From contig NZ_SZUA01000001.1 in the NCBI RefSeq assembly GCF_005239095.1, positions 1,159,049 to 1,223,048 on the forward strand: 64,000 bases of DNA, read 5' to 3'. The first letter of the stretch is position 1, and every line of letters begins with the position of its first letter. The stretch comes from Luteimonas gilva (GTDB lineage: Bacteria; Pseudomonadota; Gammaproteobacteria; Xanthomonadales; Xanthomonadaceae). Below, one piece after another: positions 34,637 to 43,902 of the stretch. The notes under the pieces were generated by a model. It was not told the origin of the DNA. It searched no databases and worked only from the letters and a program-made list of their open reading frames with translations. Position numbers and translations under genes: made by a program.

Positions 34637-34954
34637 ATGGACAGGGGAGCATTGGGCAAGACCATCAAATCCACCGCCGCGGCATTGGCCGTCGGCTTGT
34701 TTTTTTCCGCCGGCGCGGTCGCGCAGTCCAGTTCGGGCGCCATCATCGGCGAAGCCAAGATCGGCGACACCATAACCATCTACGGCACCGACAACGGCTT
34801 CAAACGCGAACTCAAGATCGATGAAGACGGCAAATTCCAGGTCCGCCGGGTGCCGACGGGGTACTACGACGTGTCGATCAAGCATGCCGACGGCACCGAA
34901 GAGCCGTCCAAGTCGGTAGTCGTCAAACCCGGCGGGGCGGCGCGCGTGCAGTAA
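34637..34954 (+). CDS. Orphan carboxypeptidase-regulatory-like (Oar-type) domain, secreted
   Basis: A 105-residue protein with a signal peptide (STAAALAVGLFFSAGAVAQ) and one beta-sandwich: GAIIGEAKIGDTITIYGTDN, KIDEDGKFQVRRVPTGYYDV, SVVVKPGGAARVQ. This is the domain that usually opens Oar-like TonB-dependent receptors, here ending before any plug or barrel. It may be a genuine small secreted protein or a receptor remnant. A terminator follows. Confidence 0.75.
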   Translation: MDRGALGKTIKSTAAALAVGLFFSAGAVAQSSSGAIIGEAKIGDTITIYGTDNGFKRELKIDEDGKFQVRRVPTGYYDVSIKHADGTEEPSKSVVVKPGGAARVQ

Positions 34955-34978
34955 CGGGCGTTTGCGGCCCGCGCATCC

Positions 34979-35008
34979 CAAAGGCCGGCATCGCCGGCCT
35001 TTTCTTTC
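34979..35008 (+). terminator. Rho-independent terminator
   Basis: AAAGGCCGGCATCGCCGGCC followed by TTTTCTTT: a seven-pair G/C stem with a 4-base loop and a T run, 25 bases after the stop of the Oar-type gene. Confidence 0.9.
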
Positions 35009-35033
35009 GCGCGACGGGGTTGGGCAAAAGCGG

Positions 35034-35039
35034 CATACT
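35034..35039 (+). promoter_or_regulatory. Candidate -10 element of the Rieske oxygenase gene
   Basis: CATACT ends 6 bases before the ATG; leaderless arrangement. Confidence 0.35.
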
Positions 35040-35045
35040 TTTGCC

Positions 35046-36137
35046 ATGAACCCGCCCTGGGCCCACGCCGAAACCGCGCCGCAGCCGCTGGCGACCGCCA
35101 CCGCCCTGCCCGCGCGCTTCTACGCCGATCCGGCGATGGCCGCCGCCGATCGCGATGCGATCTTCGACCGCAGCTGGCAATTGATCGCGCACGTCTGCCA
35201 ATTGCAGAACGCGGGCGACCACGTGGTGGCCGATCTCGCCGGCTTGCCGGTGATCGCCGTGCGCGGCGCCGACGGCGGCATCCGCGTCTTCCACAATGTG
35301 TGCCGCCACCGCGCCGGTCCGATCGCGCAATGCGACGGTCTGGCCGCCAAATCGCTGCGCTGCCGCTACCACGGCTGGACCTACGGCTTGGACGGCGTGC
35401 TGAAGTCGGCGCCGGAAATGCGCAACGTCGAAAACTTCGAAGTTTCCGACGTGCGCCTGCCGCAGTTGCGCACGCGGCTCTGGCAAGGATTGCTGTTCGC
35501 CTGCACCGGCGCGGATCCGATGCCGTTCGACGACTTGGTCGCCGGCATCGACGCCCGCATCGGCGGCGAACGCGGACTGGAAAATTACGGGCACCACCAG
35601 CGCGTCGGCTACGACGTGGCCTGCAATTGGAAGGTCTACATCGACAATTACCTCGAGGGCTACCACGTGCCGCACGTGCATCCGAAGTTGAACCGGATGC
35701 TCGACTACCGCAGCTACGTGACCGAAACCGCGCAGTGGCATTCGCTGCAATGGAGCCCGCTGGAAAGCAGCGACGGCTTGTACGGCAACGGCGACGCGCT
35801 GTACTACTGGCTGTGGCCGAACACCACGCTCAACATCCTACCCGGCCGGCTGCAAACCAACCGGGTGGTGCCTAAGGGCGTCGACCGCTGCCGAGTGGAA
35901 TTCGATTTCTACTACCCACAGGACGATTCCGGCGAAGCGCGCGCCAAGCGCGAGGCCGACCTGGAATTCAGCGACGAAGTGCAGCACGAGGACCTGGGCA
36001 TCTGCGAAGACGTGCAACGCGGTTTGGCGTCCGGCTCGTATGTGCCGGGAAGGCTGAACCCGCTGCGCGAAAACGCGGTGCACCACTTCCAGGAACTGTT
36101 GCGGCGGGCTTACCGGCAGGCGCAAGCGAGCGCATGA
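35046..36137 (+). CDS. Rieske non-haem iron oxygenase, alpha subunit
   Basis: A 363-residue aromatic-ring-hydroxylating-dioxygenase-like oxygenase. The Rieske [2Fe-2S] ligands are in NVCRHRAG and CRYHGWTYG. The mononuclear iron site is in YIDNYLEGYHVPHVHP, with the two His and, three residues before the first, Glu where many relatives have Asp. That Glu recalls the carnitine monooxygenase CntA group. Likely substrates are a quaternary amine or amino-acid derivative; inference. No reductase gene is adjacent. Its stop overlaps the permease start (ATGA). Confidence 0.9.
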   Translation: MNPPWAHAETAPQPLATATALPARFYADPAMAAADRDAIFDRSWQLIAHVCQLQNAGDHVVADLAGLPVIAVRGADGGIRVFHNVCRHRAGPIAQCDGLAAKSLRCRYHGWTYGLDGVLKSAPEMRNVENFEVSDVRLPQLRTRLWQGLLFACTGADPMPFDDLVAGIDARIGGERGLENYGHHQRVGYDVACNWKVYIDNYLEGYHVPHVHPKLNRMLDYRSYVTETAQWHSLQWSPLESSDGLYGNGDALYYWLWPNTTLNILPGRLQTNRVVPKGVDRCRVEFDFYYPQDDSGEARAKREADLEFSDEVQHEDLGICEDVQRGLASGSYVPGRLNPLRENAVHHFQELLRRAYRQAQASA

Positions 36138-37411
36138 ACCCGGCCAAGCCGCTCGGGCTGTTGGCCGCGACCGCACTGGTCGTCGGCAATATGATCGGCT
36201 CGGGCGTGTTCCTGCTGCCCGCCTCGCTGGCGCCGTACGGCGCCATCAGTTTGATCGGATGGGGCATCACCCTGGCCGGCGCCTTGTTGCTGGCGCTGAC
36301 CTTCGCGCGGCTGTCGGCGCATTGGCCGCAAACCGGCGGCCCGTATGCCTTCGCGCGCAACGCGTTCGGCGAAACCACCGGCTTCCTGATCGCCTGGAGC
36401 TATTGGATTTCGATCTGGTGCGCGACCGCGGCCATCGCGGTGGCGTTCGCCGGCAGCCTGGGCGCGATCTTCCCGAAGCTGGTCTCGACGCCGCTGCGCG
36501 GCGCGGCTTGCGCGCTGGCGGCGCTGTGGGCCTGCACGGCGATCAACCTGGCCGGCATCCGCGAAGCCGGACGCACCCAAATCGTAACCACTTTGCTCAA
36601 ATTGCTGCCGCTGCTGTTGTTCGGCGGCGTCGCGATCTGGTACGTGGACGCGCAGCATTTGTCGATGCCGCGACTCGCGTCCGACGAAACGCTGCCCGGC
36701 GCGATCCAGGCGACCGTGGCCTTGACCCTATGGGCTTTCCTCGGCTTGGAAGCGGCCACGATCCCGGCGGGATCGATCGAAGACGCCAAGCGCACGATCC
36801 CGCGCGCGACCGTGATCGGCACGCTGCTGGCCGGCGTCGCCACGATCCTGACCTGCACCGCCGTGCTCGGCCTGCTGCCGGCCGAACGCTTGAAGGATTC
36901 GGCCGCGCCGATGGCCGAAGCCGCGCACGCGTTGTGGGGGTCCGGCGCGGCGATCGGCGTGGCGATCGTCGCGATGGTGTCGTGCTTCGGCGCGCTGAAC
37001 GGCTGGGTGTTGCTGTCCGGCCAGATCCCGCTAGCCGCCGCGCGCGACGGCGTGCTGCCAGCGCGCTTCGCGCAATTGGACGCCGGCGGCACGCCGGCGT
37101 TCGGCGTGGTGATCAGCAGTCTGCTGGCCAGCGTGCTGGTGGTGTCGAACTACACGCGTTCCTTAGTGCAGCTGTTCACCTTCTCGATCCTGTTGTCGAC
37201 CGCCGCCTCGTTGCTGCCGTTCGTGGTCAGCAGCGCCGCATGGTTGCGGCGCGGCGAAGGCGGCAAGATCGTAGCGGCGCTCGCCTTGCTGTACGCGGCC
37301 TATGCGCTGGTCGGCACCGGCCGCGAAGCCTTGATCTGGGGCGCCGGGCTGCTGGCCGCCGGTTGGATCATGCATCTTTGGCGGCAACGCGCGCGCGCTG
37401 CCGCTCCGTAG
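36134..37411 (+). CDS. APC family amino-acid/polyamine permease
   Basis: A 425-residue transporter with 12 helices. The helix-1 signature VVGNMIGSGVFLLPASLAPY and AFLGLEAATIPAGSIEDAKR place it with AdiC/PotE-type APC antiporters. It is coupled to the Rieske oxygenase by a four-base overlap, so it probably imports that enzyme's substrate or exports a product. The TAG stop is inside a GTAG element. Confidence 0.93.
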   Translation: MNPAKPLGLLAATALVVGNMIGSGVFLLPASLAPYGAISLIGWGITLAGALLLALTFARLSAHWPQTGGPYAFARNAFGETTGFLIAWSYWISIWCATAAIAVAFAGSLGAIFPKLVSTPLRGAACALAALWACTAINLAGIREAGRTQIVTTLLKLLPLLLFGGVAIWYVDAQHLSMPRLASDETLPGAIQATVALTLWAFLGLEAATIPAGSIEDAKRTIPRATVIGTLLAGVATILTCTAVLGLLPAERLKDSAAPMAEAAHALWGSGAAIGVAIVAMVSCFGALNGWVLLSGQIPLAAARDGVLPARFAQLDAGGTPAFGVVISSLLASVLVVSNYTRSLVQLFTFSILLSTAASLLPFVVSSAAWLRRGEGGKIVAALALLYAAYALVGTGREALIWGAGLLAAGWIMHLWRQRARAAAP

Positions 37412-37436
37412 AGTCGAGCTTGCTCGACTGCTTTTC
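37408..37436. repeat. Single GTAG element (AGTCGAGC type)
   Basis: GTAGAGTCGAGCTTGCTCGA plus CTGCTTTT. Bases 2-4 are the permease stop codon. It is a half of the pair seen at 6001. Confidence 0.88.
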
Positions 37437-37453
37437 GGCTTCCTCAGAAATTA

Positions 37454-37527
37454 GTAGCCCGGGTAAGCGCAGCGCACCCCGGGGTCACGTCGCGGCGGCT
37501 CCCGGGTGCGCTGCTTACCCGGGCTAC
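37454..37527. repeat. Paired GTAGCCCGGGTAAGC palindrome
   Basis: Arms GTAGCCCGGGTAAGCGCAGC (37454) and the inverted copy ending CTAC at 37527. On the minus strand the right-hand GTAG supplies the TAG stop of the MFS gene. Confidence 0.9.
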
Positions 37528-38798
37528 AGTTGCGTGGGCTCCAACGCGGCCGCTTCGGGCTGCGCGCCTGGCAAGCGGCGTCCGGGCCGGTTTTCCCAGC
37601 GCCAGAACAACCATGCGATCAGGCTGAACGCCGCCCCGCCCAAGGCCAGGTGGATGCCGCGATGGCTCAACAACGGCGACAGCACGCCGGCCACGATCGC
37701 GTTCATCACCAAGCTAGTGAACGCCTGCAACGACGAAGCCGAACCGCGCTGGCGCGGATACATGTCGAGCACGGCCAGGGTCAGGATCGGGAACACGAGC
37801 GCGATGCCGAACGAGCCGATCGCCATCGGCAACACCGCCCACGGCACCGATGGCGTCGGCACGAACAGGTTGTAGAGCACGTTCGCCAAAGCGCCGAGCC
37901 CGCAGAACAGGAAGCCCGTATTGGCCAGGCGCGCGCCGCTGATCTTGCCGGCGCTGCGCCCGGAGGTGTACGCGCCGAGCATCATGCCGCCGATCATCGG
38001 CACGAAGAACCAGGCGAACTGGCGCTCGTTGAGTTTCAGCAGGTCCATTACGAACGCCGGCGCCGAGGCGATGTAGAGGAACAACGCGCCGAAATTGAAC
38101 GCACCCGACGCGGCCAAGCGCTGGAAACGCGGATTGACGAAGATCGCCCAGTAGTCGCGCAGCAAACGCCGCGGCGCCAGCGACAAACGCGCCTCGGGCG
38201 GATGCGTTTCCGGCAACGCGAACCACACCGCCAGCAACAGCAGCACGGCGAAGCCGACCAAGAACCAAAAGATGCCCGACCAATGGCTCCAGCCGAGGAT
38301 CCAGCCGCCGATGATCGGCGCGATCGCCGGCGCGATGCCGAAGATCATCGACACCTGGCTCATCAAGCGCTGCGCGTCGTGGCCGTGCAGCACGTCGCGG
38401 ATCAATGCGCGCCCGACGATCAAGCCGACGCCCGCCGACAAGCCCTGCAACGCGCGGAAGGCGAGCAAAGTCGGCAAATCGCGCGCCAGCGCGCAACCGG
38501 CCGAAGCGAACGCGAACACGACCAGGCCGCCCAGGATCACCTTGCGCCGGCCGATCGCGTCCGACAGCGGGCCGTGCACCACGCTCATCGCCGCATACGC
38601 GAGCAGGTAGACGCTGATCGTCTGCTGCATCGCCACCTTGTCGGCGCCGAGCTCGGCGCCGATGTGCTCGAACGCCGGGAAGATGGTGTCGATCGAGAAC
38701 GGGCCGAACATCGCCAGGCCGCCGAGCAGCAAGGCCAGCACGCGCAGGGAAATCGTCGTCGCCGAGGCCGTGTCGTGCGGAGGTTTCGGGTCGTTCAC
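37524..38798 (-). CDS. Bcr/CflA-type multidrug MFS exporter
   Basis: A 424-residue, 12-helix major facilitator. MFS motif A is GPLSDAIGRRKVILGG between helices 2 and 3, and the Bcr/CflA start is LLGGLAMFGPFSIDTIFPAF; RALQGLSAGVGLIVGRALIR is the helix-4 drug-antiporter segment. It exports drugs or small peptides by proton antiport. It is single, with its stop in the repeat at 37454-37527. Confidence 0.93.
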   Translation of the reverse strand: MNDPKPPHDTASATTISLRVLALLLGGLAMFGPFSIDTIFPAFEHIGAELGADKVAMQQTISVYLLAYAAMSVVHGPLSDAIGRRKVILGGLVVFAFASAGCALARDLPTLLAFRALQGLSAGVGLIVGRALIRDVLHGHDAQRLMSQVSMIFGIAPAIAPIIGGWILGWSHWSGIFWFLVGFAVLLLLAVWFALPETHPPEARLSLAPRRLLRDYWAIFVNPRFQRLAASGAFNFGALFLYIASAPAFVMDLLKLNERQFAWFFVPMIGGMMLGAYTSGRSAGKISGARLANTGFLFCGLGALANVLYNLFVPTPSVPWAVLPMAIGSFGIALVFPILTLAVLDMYPRQRGSASSLQAFTSLVMNAIVAGVLSPLLSHRGIHLALGGAAFSLIAWLFWRWENRPGRRLPGAQPEAAALEPTQL

Positions 38799-38841
38799 CG
38801 CATCAGCATAAAGCCATGCCGCTTACGGCGATAGCGGCTTT

Positions 38842-38880
38842 TTGCTGTTCCTCCCCCTTTTTCAAAGGGGAAACAGCAAG
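38842..38880. repeat. TTGCTGTT...AACAGCAA palindrome
   Basis: Outer arms TTGCTGTT/AACAGCAA enclosing CCCCCTTTTTCAAAGGGG, between the MFS start and the VOC stop. It is related to 12113-12139. Confidence 0.6.
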
Positions 38881-38896
38881 GGCATCGGCGCTGCGA

Positions 38897-39313
38897 TTAA
38901 TCCGGCGGACCTTTCAACTCGACCATATTGCCTTCCGGATCGAACAGGTATTGCGATGGTCCCTGCCCCTCCGCGCCGTAGCGCGAACCGAAATCGCCGA
39001 TGCGGACGCCGTGCGTCTGCAGGTGGGCGACGATCGCGTCGCGGTCGAACGGTTCCACGCGCAAGCACAGATGATCGACGTTGCGTCCCTCCGCACCGGG
39101 CGCCGCGCCGCCCATGCGGCCGAGCTTGCCGTCCACATCCACCAGGTCGATCAGCGAACGGCCGGCGCGCAACTGGACCATGCCGATCGCCTCCTGGCGG
39201 CGCTCGACGCCGCAGCCCAGTACGTCGCGATAGAACGCCTCCATCGCGGCGCTGTCGCTGACCCGCAAGACGATGTGGTCGATCTGCTGGACTTCGAAGG
39301 GCACGGCGGACAT
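38897..39313 (-). CDS. VOC family (glyoxalase/bleomycin-resistance) protein
   Basis: A 138-residue VOC metalloprotein with two beta-alpha-beta-beta-beta units: [29 protein letters not shown], and [20 protein letters not shown], ending [14 protein letters not shown]. His in IDHIVL, His in VDHLCL and Glu in MVELK are the likely metal ligands. The substrate is unknown. It faces the gcvP riboswitch divergently. Confidence 0.9.
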   Translation of the reverse strand: MSAVPFEVQQIDHIVLRVSDSAAMEAFYRDVLGCGVERRQEAIGMVQLRAGRSLIDLVDVDGKLGRMGGAAPGAEGRNVDHLCLRVEPFDRDAIVAHLQTHGVRIGDFGSRYGAEGQGPSQYLFDPEGNMVELKGPPD

Positions 39314-39359
39314 TGGAGACTCCACGAGGCGATCGAGCGATCTTAACCGGCCCGCATGC

Positions 39360-39493
39360 GTAGCCCGGGTGGAGGCCGCAGGCCGATACCCCGGGGGGCG
39401 CCATGCCTCGAAACGGGCCGCATGCCTCGGAAAAGGGCGTATCTCCGGGAGAAAGAGCCCCGGGTATCGGCCTGCGGCCTCCACCCGGGCTAC
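39360..39493. repeat. Long GTAG-ended inverted repeat upstream of gcvP
   Basis: Arms of about 36 bases (GTAGCCCGGGTGGAGGCCGC to 39396; inverted copy 39457-39493 ending CCACCCGGGCTAC) around a spacer. The terminal CTAC runs straight into AATGG, making TACAAT ahead of the glycine riboswitch. Confidence 0.88.
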
Positions 39494-39496
39494 AAT
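39491..39496 (+). promoter_or_regulatory. Candidate -10 element of the gcvP riboswitch transcript
   Basis: TACAAT, half formed by the last bases of the palindrome at 39360-39493. Transcription would begin near 39503, just before the first aptamer. No convincing -35. Confidence 0.4.
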
Positions 39497-39506
39497 GGCG
39501 CCGCAG

Positions 39507-39700
39507 CACGTGGTGGGAGAAGCGGCCGGCCGGCACCGGCAAGGCCGCTGCCGAAGGCGCAACGCCCGTAATCGCTCAGGCCCCGTAACCGCCGCGTGCA
39601 CACACTCTGGAGAGACCGGTTCAATCCGGCGCCGAAGGGGCAAGCAACGCGATCCTCCCCCCGCGTTGCCAAACTCTCAGGCAAAAGGACAGAGGGGCGC
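39507..39700 (+). ncRNA. Tandem glycine riboswitch
   Basis: Two glycine aptamers in series. Aptamer 1 covers about 39511-39592: GGTGGGAGAAGC, GCTGCCGAAGGCGCAA, ATCGCTCAGGC. Aptamer 2 covers about 39604-39697: ACTCTGGAGAGACC, GGCGCCGAAGGGGCAAGC and AAACTCTCAGGCAAAAGGAC. The paired GCCGAAGG / CTCAGGC blocks and the short linker are the hallmark of this class. Glycine binding normally turns on glycine cleavage genes, and gcvP starts about 50 bases later. Together with the palindrome it fills the 436-base gap between the VOC gene and gcvP. Confidence 0.93.
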
Positions 39701-39749
39701 CTTTCACCCACATGTTCCGTCGCATATGCGACCAACACGGCGCCCCGAC

Positions 39750-42629
39750 ATGACCCAGCCTTCGCTTCGCGATCTCGAACACCATTCCGCCTTCATCGAA
39801 CGCCACATCGGCCCCAACGACGCCGAGATCGCGCAGATGCTGCGCACGGTCGGCCATGCCTCGCTGGACGCGATGACCGATGCCATCGTTCCCGCCAAGA
39901 TCAAATCGCCCGCCGCGCTGGCCTTGCCCGATCCGATCACCGAAGTCGAAGCGCTGGCCAAGATCCGCGCCGTCGCCGACAAGAACCAAGTCTTCCGCAG
40001 CTTCATCGGCCAGGGCTATTACGGCACCCACACGCCGAACGTGATCCTGCGCAACATCCTCGAGAACCCGGCTTGGTACACGGCCTACACGCCCTACCAG
40101 GCGGAAATCTCGCAAGGCCGCATGGAAGCGCTGATCAACTTCCAGACGATGTGCGCCGATCTGACGGGCATGGAAATCGCCAACGCGTCGCTGCTGGACG
40201 AAGCCACCGCCGCGGCCGAAGCGATGACCCTGGCCAAGCGTTCGGCGAAATCGAAGTCGAACGTGTTCTTCGTTTCCAACGGCGTGCACCCGCAGACGCT
40301 TGAAGTGCTGCGCACCCGCGCCGACGGCCTGGACATCGAACTGAAGATCGGCGGCGACGAAGAAGCGGCCGACGCCGACAGCTTCGGCGTGCTGCTGCAG
40401 TATCCGGACACCTTCGGCCAGATCCACGACTACAAGGCGCTGGCCGAAAAAGTCCACGCGCGCGGCGCGCTGGTCGCGGTGGCCAGCGACCTGTTGGCGC
40501 TGACCCTGATCGCCTCGCCCGGCGAATGGGGCGCGGACATGGTGGTCGGCAATTCGCAGCGTTTCGGCGTGCCGTTCGGTTTCGGCGGTCCGCACGCGGG
40601 CTTCATGGCCTGCCGCGATGCGTTCAAGCGTTCGATGCCGGGCCGCCTGATCGGCGTGTCGATCGACGCCGAGGGCAAGAAGGCGTACCGCCTCACGCTG
40701 CAGACGCGCGAACAGCACATTCGCCGCGAGAAGGCGACCAGCAACATCTGCACCGCGCAGGTGCTGTTGGCGGTGATGGCCAGCATGTACGCGGTCTACC
40801 ACGGCCCCGAAGGCCTGGTCCGGATCGCGCGCCGAACCCATCGCTTGGCTGCGATCCTGGCCGCCGCGCTGGGCAAGGCCGGCGTCAACGTCGGTCCGGA
40901 TTTCTTCGACACGCTGCACGTCACCGGCATCGATGCCGCGGCCGTGCACGCCAAAGCGAAGGCGGCGCGGATCAACCTGCGCGCGATCGACGCGGGCAGC
41001 GTCGGCATCAGCCTGGACGAAACCGCCACGCGCGAGGATATCGTCGCCCTGGCCGGCCTGTTCGGCGCCCAAGCGGACGTCGACGCGCTCGACAAGGCCA
41101 CCGGCGACGCCCTGCCCGCCGGATTGCAGCGCAAGTCCGCGTTCCTGCAGCACCCGGTGTTCAACACCCACCACAGCGAACACGAACTGCTGCGTTACAT
41201 GCGCTCGCTGGCCGACAAGGACCTGGCGATGGATCGCACCATGATCCCGCTGGGTTCGTGCACGATGAAGCTCAACGCTACGGCCGAGATGATCCCGGTC
41301 ACCTGGCCGGAGTTCGGCAACATCCATCCGCTGGCGCCGGCCGAGCAGACCGTCGGCTACAAGCAGCTGATCGACGAGCTGGAAGCGATGCTGGTGGAAT
41401 GCACCGGCTACGACGCGGTCAGCCTGCAGCCCAACTCCGGCGCGCAGGGCGAATTCGCCGGCCTGCTGGCGATCCGCGCTTACCATCGTTCGCGCAACGA
41501 AGGCCATCGCGATATCTGCCTCATCCCCGAATCGGCGCACGGCACCAATCCGGCTTCGGCGCAGATGTGCGGCATGCAGGTCGTGGTCACCAAGTGCGAC
41601 GCCAACGGCAACGTCGACGTGGACGACATCCGCCGCGCGGCGGAGAAATACAGCGATCGCCTGGCCGCGATCATGATGACCTACCCGTCCACCCACGGCG
41701 TGTTCGAAGAGGACGTGGTCGAGATCTGCGAAATCGTGCACAAGCACGGCGGCCAGGTGTACACCGACGGCGCCAACATGAACGCGCTGGTCGGCGTGGC
41801 CAAGCCCGGCAAATGGGGCTCGGACGTCTCGCATCTGAACCTGCACAAGACCTTCTGCATTCCTCACGGCGGCGGCGGTCCGGGCGTCGGCCCGTGCGCG
41901 GTGAAATCGCACCTCGCCCCGTTCCTGCCTCGCACGCTCGGCGGCGAAGGCGATGTCGGCATGGTGTCCGCCGCGAGCTTCGGTTCGGCCAGCATCCTGC
42001 CGATCAGCTGGATGTACATCGCCATGATGGGCAACACCGGCCTGCGCAAGGCGACGCAGGTGGCGCTGCTCAACGCCAACTACATCGCCAAGCGCCTGGC
42101 GCCGCATTACGAGACGCTGTACACCGGCCGCAACGGCTTGGTGGCGCACGAGTGCATCTTGGACCTGCGCCCGATCAAGGACGCCACCGGCATCAGCGCC
42201 GAGGACGTCGCCAAGCGCCTGATCGATTTCGGCTTCCACGCCCCGACCCTGAGTTTCCCGGTCGCCGGCACGCTGATGGTGGAGCCGACCGAAAGCGAAT
42301 CGCTGCACGAACTGGACCGCTTCATCGACGCGATGATCCAGATCCGCGACGAGATCCGCGCCGTCGAAGAAGGCAAGCTGGACCGCGAAGACAACCCGCT
42401 CAAGCACGCCCCGCATACCGCGACTATGGTTGCCGCCAGCGAATGGACCCACGCCTATCCGCGCGAACTGGCCGCGTTCCCGCTACCGGTGCTCAAGCAG
42501 CAGAAGTACTGGCCGCCGGTGGCGCGCGTGGACAACGTCTACGGCGACAAGAACGTGTTCTGCAGTTGCGTGCCGATCGAAGCCTTCGCCGGCGAGATCG
42601 AAGCGTTCAGCGAACCGAACGTGATGTAA
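39750..42629 (+). CDS. gcvP: Glycine dehydrogenase (decarboxylating), P protein
   Basis: A 959-residue single-chain P protein of the glycine cleavage system; it decarboxylates glycine and passes the aminomethyl group to GcvH. The N-terminal half has [20 protein letters not shown]; the C-terminal half holds the PLP lysine in [21 protein letters not shown] chose ATG 39750 ([12 protein letters not shown]); the frame is open further up through the riboswitch. gcvT and gcvH are not in the window. A bidirectional terminator follows. Confidence 0.97.
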   Translation: MTQPSLRDLEHHSAFIERHIGPNDAEIAQMLRTVGHASLDAMTDAIVPAKIKSPAALALPDPITEVEALAKIRAVADKNQVFRSFIGQGYYGTHTPNVILRNILENPAWYTAYTPYQAEISQGRMEALINFQTMCADLTGMEIANASLLDEATAAAEAMTLAKRSAKSKSNVFFVSNGVHPQTLEVLRTRADGLDIELKIGGDEEAADADSFGVLLQYPDTFGQIHDYKALAEKVHARGALVAVASDLLALTLIASPGEWGADMVVGNSQRFGVPFGFGGPHAGFMACRDAFKRSMPGRLIGVSIDAEGKKAYRLTLQTREQHIRREKATSNICTAQVLLAVMASMYAVYHGPEGLVRIARRTHRLAAILAAALGKAGVNVGPDFFDTLHVTGIDAAAVHAKAKAARINLRAIDAGSVGISLDETATREDIVALAGLFGAQADVDALDKATGDALPAGLQRKSAFLQHPVFNTHHSEHELLRYMRSLADKDLAMDRTMIPLGSCTMKLNATAEMIPVTWPEFGNIHPLAPAEQTVGYKQLIDELEAMLVECTGYDAVSLQPNSGAQGEFAGLLAIRAYHRSRNEGHRDICLIPESAHGTNPASAQMCGMQVVVTKCDANGNVDVDDIRRAAEKYSDRLAAIMMTYPSTHGVFEEDVVEICEIVHKHGGQVYTDGANMNALVGVAKPGKWGSDVSHLNLHKTFCIPHGGGGPGVGPCAVKSHLAPFLPRTLGGEGDVGMVSAASFGSASILPISWMYIAMMGNTGLRKATQVALLNANYIAKRLAPHYETLYTGRNGLVAHECILDLRPIKDATGISAEDVAKRLIDFGFHAPTLSFPVAGTLMVEPTESESLHELDRFIDAMIQIRDEIRAVEEGKLDREDNPLKHAPHTATMVAASEWTHAYPRELAAFPLPVLKQQKYWPPVARVDNVYGDKNVFCSCVPIEAFAGEIEAFSEPNVM

Positions 42630-42630
42630 G

Positions 42631-42663
42631 AAAAAAGCCCCGCGAAATGCGGGGCTTTTTTTA
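42631..42663. terminator. Bidirectional Rho-independent terminator
   Basis: AAAAAAGCCCCGCGAAATGC followed by GGGGCTTTTTTT: a perfect GCCCCGC stem with an A run on one side and a T run on the other. It serves gcvP and the convergent DUF2846 gene. Confidence 0.95.
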
Positions 42664-42679
42664 TTCATGAGCTGCGGAT

Positions 42680-43294
42680 TTATTGCGCTTTTTCGAGCTT
42701 GGCCGCCATGCCGTTGAAGGTGGCCGCATCGGAGGGCGACAAATTCGGCCGGCCGACCAGGAAGCCCATGTTGATCGTGCCCTGCACGTAATAGGTTTCG
42801 CCAGCTTCGATTTCCATCGTCAGCACGTCCTCGGCTTCGGAATGCACCGTGTACTGGTGCTGGCCAGGGTCGACCGCGGCGACGAAATACTTCCCGCTGC
42901 GCAGCTTGCCCAGTTCGGTCTGCCCTTCGCGCACTTTGAAACCGACCGCGGCGCCGGCGAATTTCGACGGACGGAAGAAGACGATCTGCCCCTTGCCCGA
43001 CGGCGGCGCGCCGATCAAGCCATTGGCGGCGGCAGACGCGGGAGCGGCGGACGGCTCGGCAGCGGCGGCCGCTTGCGCTTCTTGCGCCGACGCGGCGGCC
43101 GGAGCGGGCTGCGCTTGCTGCGCCGGAGCCTCGGCGGACTGCGGCGACGCGGTCTGCGCGGCGGCGACTTGGACGCGCTTGGAGGGATCGAGTTCGCCCT
43201 TGTCCTTGCGCCAGGACAGGCTCCCATCGCCGGCGAAAGCGAAGGCGGGCAATAGGCTTAAAACGAAAACGGCATGGCGAATCGAACGGTTCAT
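42680..43294 (-). CDS. DUF2846 domain secreted protein
   Basis: A 204-residue protein with a signal peptide (VFVLSLLPAFAFAGDG), an Ala/Gln/Pro-rich linker (about 45-95) and a C-terminal DUF2846 domain: KGQIVFFRPSKFAGAAVGFK, LGKLRSGKYFVAAVDPGQHQ, MEIEAGETYYVQGTINMGFL. Probably periplasmic. Its start overlaps the preceding gene's stop by four bases. Confidence 0.85.
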   Translation of the reverse strand: MNRSIRHAVFVLSLLPAFAFAGDGSLSWRKDKGELDPSKRVQVAAAQTASPQSAEAPAQQAQPAPAAASAQEAQAAAAAEPSAAPASAAANGLIGAPPSGKGQIVFFRPSKFAGAAVGFKVREGQTELGKLRSGKYFVAAVDPGQHQYTVHSEAEDVLTMEIEAGETYYVQGTINMGFLVGRPNLSPSDAATFNGMAAKLEKAQ

Positions 43295-43902
43295 GGACTC
43301 TCTTCCGGTGAGGTGACGGTGGCGGTTGCGTGGTCGGTCGACGCAGGGGAATTCGGGGCGATCGGTACGGACGCCAAAGCGGTGTCTTGAGCGACGCGCG
43401 CTTCGCCGCGGGTGTGCGCGGGAATTTCGATTTCGCGGCCGCGGATGAACAACGCGAACGGCCCGGTCGCGAACGATGCGCCTAAGGCCAGTCCTGCATT
43501 GCTTTTGCCGGTGGCGCCGAGCTTGTACCCGCGCAATGGGATCCGCTGGCCGCCGATTTCGAGATAGCGCGCCGCCAGCAATAGCTCGCCCGGCGCGCCG
43601 CCGCCGTGCGCGGCTTGCGCATGGACCACCTCGCCCACGCCCTGCGTGCCGGCGGCGAGCGCCGGCGCGCCTTCGACGGGCCAAGGCTCGGCCAGCCGGA
43701 ATGCGAACTTGTCGCCGCGCTTGAGCGCGGACGAGCTTAGAGGTTCGAGCGTTTCGATCACGAGCACGGTTTCGGCTGGAATGCGCAGGCCTTGCGGATC
43801 CGCCGAAACGCTCGAAGACGTTTGCGCCGCTTCTGCAGCGGCGGTTTGCGCGGGCGCGCCGGCGAACGCCAGCGCGGCCCACAACGCGACCCCCATCCCC
43901 AT
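43291..43902 (-). CDS. Hypothetical secreted protein
   Basis: A 203-residue protein with a signal peptide (VALWAALAFAGAPAQTAAAE) and a beta-rich region: LRIPAETVLVIETLEPLSSS, KRGDKFAFRLAEPWPVEG, GELLLAARYLEIGGQRIPLR. A weak resemblance to TrbI/VirB10 or SAF-like barrels is inference. It is upstream of and coupled to the DUF2846 gene, which suggests joint function in the envelope. An alternative ATG lies two codons in. Confidence 0.65.
   Translation of the reverse strand: MGMGVALWAALAFAGAPAQTAAAEAAQTSSSVSADPQGLRIPAETVLVIETLEPLSSSALKRGDKFAFRLAEPWPVEGAPALAAGTQGVGEVVHAQAAHGGGAPGELLLAARYLEIGGQRIPLRGYKLGATGKSNAGLALGASFATGPFALFIRGREIEIPAHTRGEARVAQDTALASVPIAPNSPASTDHATATVTSPEESP

Noticed and set aside
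34637-34954. The Oar-type gene as a plain pseudogene
   Set aside because: An intact signal peptide, normal codon use, a proper stop and a strong terminator favour a real small gene. I kept it as CDS with the remnant option noted.
39621-42452. 943-codon open frame antisense to gcvP
   Set aside because: A high-G+C shadow of the gcvP frame. Its translation is rich in Arg, Gln, Asp and His with no domain, and it overlaps a certain gene along its full length.
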